64,000 nucleotides of DNA from DASPWW01 sp963803425. Its GTDB lineage: Bacteria; Actinomycetota; Thermoleophilia; Solirubrobacterales; 70-9. Shown one piece after another: positions 60,640 to 64,000 of the stretch (position 1 is the stretch's first letter; every line of letters begins with the position of its first letter). The position numbers were made by a program, and so were the translations under genes. The notes under the pieces are model-generated. The model searched no databases and was not told the origin of the DNA. It was given only the letters and a program-made list of their open reading frames with translations. The DNA is taken from positions 1,612,001-1,676,000 of the forward strand of contig CAWDMA010000001.1 of assembly GCA_963803425.1 (NCBI GenBank), in the 5' to 3' direction.

Positions 60640-61421
60640 GCGTCCACCTCCGCCGCCGCCGCGGCCACGTCCTCGATCCCGGGCGGGGACGCGGCGCAGT
60701 GGATGAAGGTCTCGCGGTTTCCCTTCGGCCCGGGCAGGCCCGACGAGGCGAACCCGCGCACATGCAGGCCGGTGTCGCGGGCGACCGCGGCGACCGCGGC
60801 GAGAGCGGCGCGGCGCTCATCGGGGTCGCGAACGACACCCCCCTTCCCGACCCGCTCCCGGCCGAGCTCGAACTGCGGCTTCACGAGGGCGAGCAGCTCG
60901 CCGCCGTGCGGCAGGCAGCCTGCCAGTGCCGGGAGCAGCTTCGCGAGCGCGATGAACGAGACGTCGGCTGTGAGCAGGCCGGGCGCCCAGGGGAGCTGGT
61001 CGGGGCGCAGGTCGCGGGCGTTGGTGCGCTCGATCACCGAGACCCGCCCGTCCTCCCGCAGCCGCCAGTCGAGCTGTCCGTAGGCGACGTCGAGCGCGAT
61101 CACCCGCTCCGCACCGCGCTGCAGGAGGCAGTCCGTGAACCCGCCCGTCGACGCGCCGACGTCGAGGCAGGAGCGGCCGCGGACGTCGAGATCGAGCGCA
61201 GTGAGCGCGTTCTCGAGCTTGATCCCGCCGCGCGAGACGTACCGCGGGGACTGATCGAGCGCGAGCTCGACGTCCTCGGCGACGAGCTGGCCCGGCTTCT
61301 GGCCGCGGGCCCCGCCCCGCCCCACCCGGACATGGCCCGCGCGGACCGCCGCTGCCGCGCTCGTCCGCGAGCCCGCGAGCCCGCGCTCTGCGATCAGGGT
61401 GTCGAGCCGGCGCCGCGGCAT
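60636..61421 (-). CDS. tlyA: TlyA-family rRNA (cytidine-2'-O)-methyltransferase
   Basis: The 261-aa protein starts at ATG 61421. It has an S4-like N-terminus (RRRLDTLIAERGLAGSRTSA with VRAGHVRVGR), then a FtsJ-like methyltransferase domain: CLDVGASTGGFTDCLLQRGA for SAM and PQFELGRERVGKGGVVRDP near the active site. It methylates 16S and 23S rRNA cytidines and affects capreomycin sensitivity in mycobacteria. Divergent from the membrane protein gene at 61538. Confidence 0.93.
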   Translation of the reverse strand: MPRRRLDTLIAERGLAGSRTSAAAAVRAGHVRVGRGGARGQKPGQLVAEDVELALDQSPRYVSRGGIKLENALTALDLDVRGRSCLDVGASTGGFTDCLLQRGAERVIALDVAYGQLDWRLREDGRVSVIERTNARDLRPDQLPWAPGLLTADVSFIALAKLLPALAGCLPHGGELLALVKPQFELGRERVGKGGVVRDPDERRAALAAVAAVARDTGLHVRGFASSGLPGPKGNRETFIHCAASPPGIEDVAAAAAEVDA

Positions 61422-61476
61422 GCCGCCAACGGTACCGCGAGGCGCGGGCGCGACCTCGGGGCCGGCGCCGAATCTC

Positions 61477-61494
61477 GTGTGACCGAAGTCACAC
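61477..61494. promoter_or_regulatory. CRP-like palindromic operator
   Basis: GTGTGACCGAAGTCACAC is a perfect palindrome in its arms and matches the TGTGA-N6-TCACA consensus of cAMP receptor protein sites. It lies midway between divergent tlyA (start 61421) and the membrane protein gene (start 61538), in reach of both promoters. Confidence 0.65.
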
Positions 61495-61537
61495 ACAGAC
61501 CGCACATATGTTCGTAACGTGCCGGACGGAGATTGAG

Positions 61538-61900
61538 ATGAGTGTTTCCCTCTTCAGGTACGTCCCGCTCTCGGTCCACGGCATGGTCGAGGCTCTCGCG
61601 GCACCCGTGATCATGGCGGCGCCGTTCGTGCTCGGCATGCCGACTGCAGCGACCTTGGTCAGCTTCGCGATCGGCGCGATCCTGCTGGGCCTGTCGCTGT
61701 CGCTGATCGACCCCCGCGTGATCCCGCTCACCACCCACGCCGAGTTCGACTACATGCTGGGTGTTTTCGCAGCGGTCGCCGGCCTCGCGATCGGGATCGC
61801 GACGGGAGACATCGCAGCAACGATCTTTCTGGTTGGGGTTGGCGTCGCACAGTTGGCGCTGACCGCTTCAACGCGGTTCAGCGTCCCTCGTGGCGCCTGA
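61538..61900 (+). CDS. Small membrane protein (SPW-repeat-like)
   Basis: The 120-aa protein starts at ATG 61538, after GGAGATTGAG. It has four membrane helices (EALAAPVIMAAPFVLGMP, TAATLVSFAIGAILLGLSLS, FDYMLGVFAAVAGLAIGIAT, AATIFLVGVGVAQLALTAS). This resembles SPW-repeat proteins of unknown role. The CRP-like operator sits about 45-60 bases upstream, so cAMP-type control is plausible. A strong terminator follows. Confidence 0.7.
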   Translation: MSVSLFRYVPLSVHGMVEALAAPVIMAAPFVLGMPTAATLVSFAIGAILLGLSLSLIDPRVIPLTTHAEFDYMLGVFAAVAGLAIGIATGDIAATIFLVGVGVAQLALTASTRFSVPRGA

Positions 61901-61956
61901 CTACCCCAACCGCCCTCCCAAAAAAACGACACATATCTCTCCTCCCTGTAGTACCT

Positions 61957-61992
61957 GAGAGCGCCCCGCCCCCCAGCGGGGCGCTCTCTTTT
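61957..61992 (+). terminator. Rho-independent terminator
   Basis: A 12-bp GC stem (GAGAGCGCCCCG at 61957-61968 with its complement at 61977-61988) has an 8-base loop and is followed by TTTT. It closes the SPW-like gene, about 56 bases past the stop, in front of the convergent basic-tail protein gene. Confidence 0.85.
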
Positions 61993-62069
61993 CTGCAAAC
62001 GGCTGTGGGTGGCGGGATCGGGCACACAGGGCGTTTCTGGGCCACGCGCCGGCGCCGGGCTCTGAGCGA

Positions 62070-62909
62070 TCAGTCGACGAGGTCAAACCGAAGGACGCGC
62101 CCGTCGGCAGCGCCAGCGGCACACGCTCGCCGCTTCTTGCGCTTCGCCCTTCGGAGCTTTCGCCTCGCTTTCCCGTGGGCCTTCGCCGTCTTCGCTCGCC
62201 TCAGTTTCCGCTTCGCCTTCTTGACCTTCTTCTTCGCCTTGGCGCAGCCGCTGTCGTCGAGCACGTCCCCGGCCGGCGCGTCCCCGGCCGGCGCGCTGGG
62301 GGTGAGCTCCGTTGCCTGACCGCTGAGCGTCGCCTTGTAGGTGTTCTCGGAGTGGAAGATCGCCCCGGTGCCGAGTAGGTCGAGCGTCCCGGTGACGGTC
62401 TGGCCCTGTCCCTGGAAGCGCAGGGTCATCGTCCCGTCGAAGATCTGCCAGATCGCGGCCGTGTAGCCGCTGGAGCCGTTGAAGCCGTTCACCCCGGTCG
62501 CGCTCAGCGCCGGGTCGGGGCGGATCGTCGTCGTGCCCGCCGCCCGATTGGCGGCGACGAAGGCCAGGTCCAGCAGCGCCCCGTTGGCGTTCGCGCAGAC
62601 GCTGTTGGTCGCAAACCAGATCGCGCCCCGCTCGGGGGTGATGAAGGGCGAGCCCGACGCGAGGCAGAGGTCGATCGGGTTGACGCCGTTCGTGGTCGCC
62701 TGGGTCACGGTGGGGCCGATCGCCATGCCTCCGGATCGCGTGAATGGCAGGCCGTTGACCGCTCCCTGCAGCTGGATGTCGTAGACAGCACTCTGGGGGA
62801 TCGATGCGGCGGCCGCGGGGGCGAGCGCGAGCGTCGCGCCGATGGCGCAGAGGGCGAGCGCGCGGGTGGGTGGACCCCTCCGGACGGTGTGCTCTGTTGC
62901 GGCGAACAC
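62070..62909 (-). CDS. Secreted protein with Lys/Arg-rich C-terminal tail
   Basis: The 279-aa product has a signal peptide (TRALALCAIGATLALAPAAA) and a beta-rich body with AVYDIQLQGAVNGLPFTRSG, FITPERGAIWFATNSVCANA, NGFNGSSGYTAAIWQIFDGT and IFHSENTYKATLSG. The last 55 residues are basic (KKKVKKAKRKLRRAKTAKAH). The body looks like a beta-sandwich but I know no family. It is one of three lysine-rich secreted proteins in the window. Confidence 0.65.
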   Translation of the reverse strand: MFAATEHTVRRGPPTRALALCAIGATLALAPAAAASIPQSAVYDIQLQGAVNGLPFTRSGGMAIGPTVTQATTNGVNPIDLCLASGSPFITPERGAIWFATNSVCANANGALLDLAFVAANRAAGTTTIRPDPALSATGVNGFNGSSGYTAAIWQIFDGTMTLRFQGQGQTVTGTLDLLGTGAIFHSENTYKATLSGQATELTPSAPAGDAPAGDVLDDSGCAKAKKKVKKAKRKLRRAKTAKAHGKARRKLRRAKRKKRRACAAGAADGRVLRFDLVD

Positions 62910-62919
62910 CGCGCTCCAC

Positions 62920-64000
62920 CTACCTCCGCTTCACCCGCAGCTTCGCGTTCGTCCGGGTCTCGGCCCGCGAGCCGTTCTCGTCGTGCGCGGAGACGAGGAC
63001 GGCGACCCTCAGCCTGCGATTCCTGCGGGTTAGGTCTCGGCCCCGCCGGTTGAGCTTCATCCCCACCTTCTTCTGCTCCCCGGAACCGATCTTGAACTGT
63101 GCCTTGGCGATCTTCCGTGACTTGCCGCCCCGGCGCGCGATCACGGCGGAGCTGCCTGCCTTGGCAGTCGTCGCTGCGAGGGTCACGTCCCCCTTGCAGG
63201 TCCCGCCACCAGCAGGGCATGCGAGGTCGATCGGCACCTTGCCACTCTTGGCCTTCAGGGCACCACCAATCGTCGGCTCAACGGCGGCCGCCCCGGGGCG
63301 CCTGGCAGTCCCCTTGGGGTACAGATCCTGTTCCAGCCTGTCGTAGATCATCTTGGCGGTCTCCAAATGCCCTAGTCGATTCGGGTGCACAGCACCCGCG
63401 AGGCGCAGCTTGGTGTCTGCGAGCGGGTCTCCCGGCCGGATCTCCCCGAGATCGGCGTAGGAGCCATCGAACGTCTGGATCCAGCGCTGCCCCGGGCTTG
63501 CACACTGGCCGTGACCCGCCCTGAAGGCGCTTGCGATCCCGCCGACATAGCGCCAGTCGTGTTGATGGGTGGCTTCCTTGACCTCTGCGTTCAGCGGATC
63601 CACCACGTGCTTGCCGGCCCACCTCGTCTCGTCGGGGCTCAGCCCCATCGTGGCGAGCAGGCCACCGAGCGGCGGGGTGAGCAGGCCGGCGGCGATCGCC
63701 GCGTTGTTCGGCTTTCCGATATTGCAGAAGGAACCGCCCGGCCCGCGCGTCGGGTCGAAGTACTCGGTCAGAAAGACCCTTGACTGGTCGGGCAAGGAAT
63801 CGGCCGGGATCCCGCGGAGGCGGTCCGAGAGCTTGCGATATCCGCTGGCGAGATCACCGATCTTCCGGGAGACGAACTCCCGCAGATCGGGGTGTCCACC
63901 CCCGAGAAACTGGGGGATGCCGAGGAGGTTGTCGGGATCGAACTTGCCGTGCGTGGGGCAGTTCGTGTAGAGCAGGCAGTACTGGACGATCTGGCCGAAG
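62920..64000 (-). CDS. Secreted SGNH/GDSL-type lipase-like protein, partial
   Basis: The gene runs off the right edge; its start and N-terminus are missing. The visible 359 residues end in KLRVKRR. They include FGQIVQYCLLYTNCP at the edge, GSFCNIGKPNNAAIAAGLL, and the D-x-x-H-type catalytic end GAVHPNRLGHLETAKMIYDR. A basic, beta-rich C-terminal module of about 100 residues follows (PIDLACPAGGGTCKGDVTLA). It resembles secreted SGNH hydrolases of actinobacteria; the block with the catalytic Ser lies outside the window. Confidence 0.65.
   Translation of the reverse strand, partial: FGQIVQYCLLYTNCPTHGKFDPDNLLGIPQFLGGGHPDLREFVSRKIGDLASGYRKLSDRLRGIPADSLPDQSRVFLTEYFDPTRGPGGSFCNIGKPNNAAIAAGLLTPPLGGLLATMGLSPDETRWAGKHVVDPLNAEVKEATHQHDWRYVGGIASAFRAGHGQCASPGQRWIQTFDGSYADLGEIRPGDPLADTKLRLAGAVHPNRLGHLETAKMIYDRLEQDLYPKGTARRPGAAAVEPTIGGALKAKSGKVPIDLACPAGGGTCKGDVTLAATTAKAGSSAVIARRGGKSRKIAKAQFKIGSGEQKKVGMKLNRRGRDLTRRNRRLRVAVLVSAHDENGSRAETRTNAKLRVKRR

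Overview
The window is about 64 kb of very GC-rich DNA with short intergenic gaps, many GTG and TTG starts, and 4-base ATGA/GTGA overlaps between neighbouring genes. It carries F420-type PPOX flavin-fold proteins, a deazaflavin/LLM-type oxidoreductase, a VKOR-DsbA disulfide pair, PdxS/PdxT, a dgt-dnaG pair and a tlyA-nadK-recN style block. Together these suggest a high-GC Actinomycetota, most like Thermoleophilia/Solirubrobacterales; that placement is inference.

Layout. 0-10 kb: a polyamine or amine uptake and gamma-glutamylation cluster. It holds the tail of a PuuD-like amidotransferase, a PotD-like lipoprotein, a fused PotB-PotC permease, an IclR regulator, a CaiB-type CoA transferase, a PuuB-like FAD oxidase, an SCP2-like protein, a PuuA-like glutamine synthetase, a PPOX protein and a second class I amidotransferase. 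9.8-17 kb: ruvC-ruvA-ruvB, a secreted P-domain protein, a YebC protein, a cyclase-family hydrolase, an M29 aminopeptidase and pdxS-pdxT. 17-25 kb: a cupin, a tRNA-like element of unusual architecture, an RpiR regulator, secreted and lipoproteins (including an HtaA-like one), and an MFS exporter. 25-35 kb: F420-type and molybdopterin redox genes, a frameshifted MMPL exporter, an EamA transporter, the VKOR/DsbA oxidative-folding pair, and a cyclic-nucleotide-domain/thioredoxin-reductase fusion. 35-43 kb: two tRNA genes (CAT and GTT anticodons), small enzymes, and scars of mobile or decayed genes (an Opp ATPase tail, an IS1595 remnant, a SnoaL tail). 43-62 kb: housekeeping replication, repair and nucleotide genes (dnaG, dgt, recO, fpg, xerD, pyrG, recN, nadK, tlyA), with a NylC-like P1 peptidase, two tandem glycine-rich secreted proteins and an MFS pump among them. 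62-64 kb: a basic-tailed secreted protein and a partial SGNH-type secreted hydrolase.

The most interesting item is at 17955-18043 on the + strand. It folds as a class II, tRNA-like cloverleaf with an 8-bp acceptor stem and a 4-bp T stem (the 8/4 branch described for unusual allo-tRNAs). It has a GCC anticodon loop and G73. It is flanked by a leader segment that could pair with the acceptor 5' strand and by a downstream 14-nt perfect complement of its anticodon arm. This is a prediction from reading the sequence only.

Caution about quality: three blocks (about 10.8-13.5, 14.4-15.3 and 28.3-30.4 kb) contain many single-base frameshifts in conserved genes, while the flanking genes are clean. 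In yebC nearly all can be repaired by removing one base. I read these as intact genes in error-rich sequence rather than as decayed genes.
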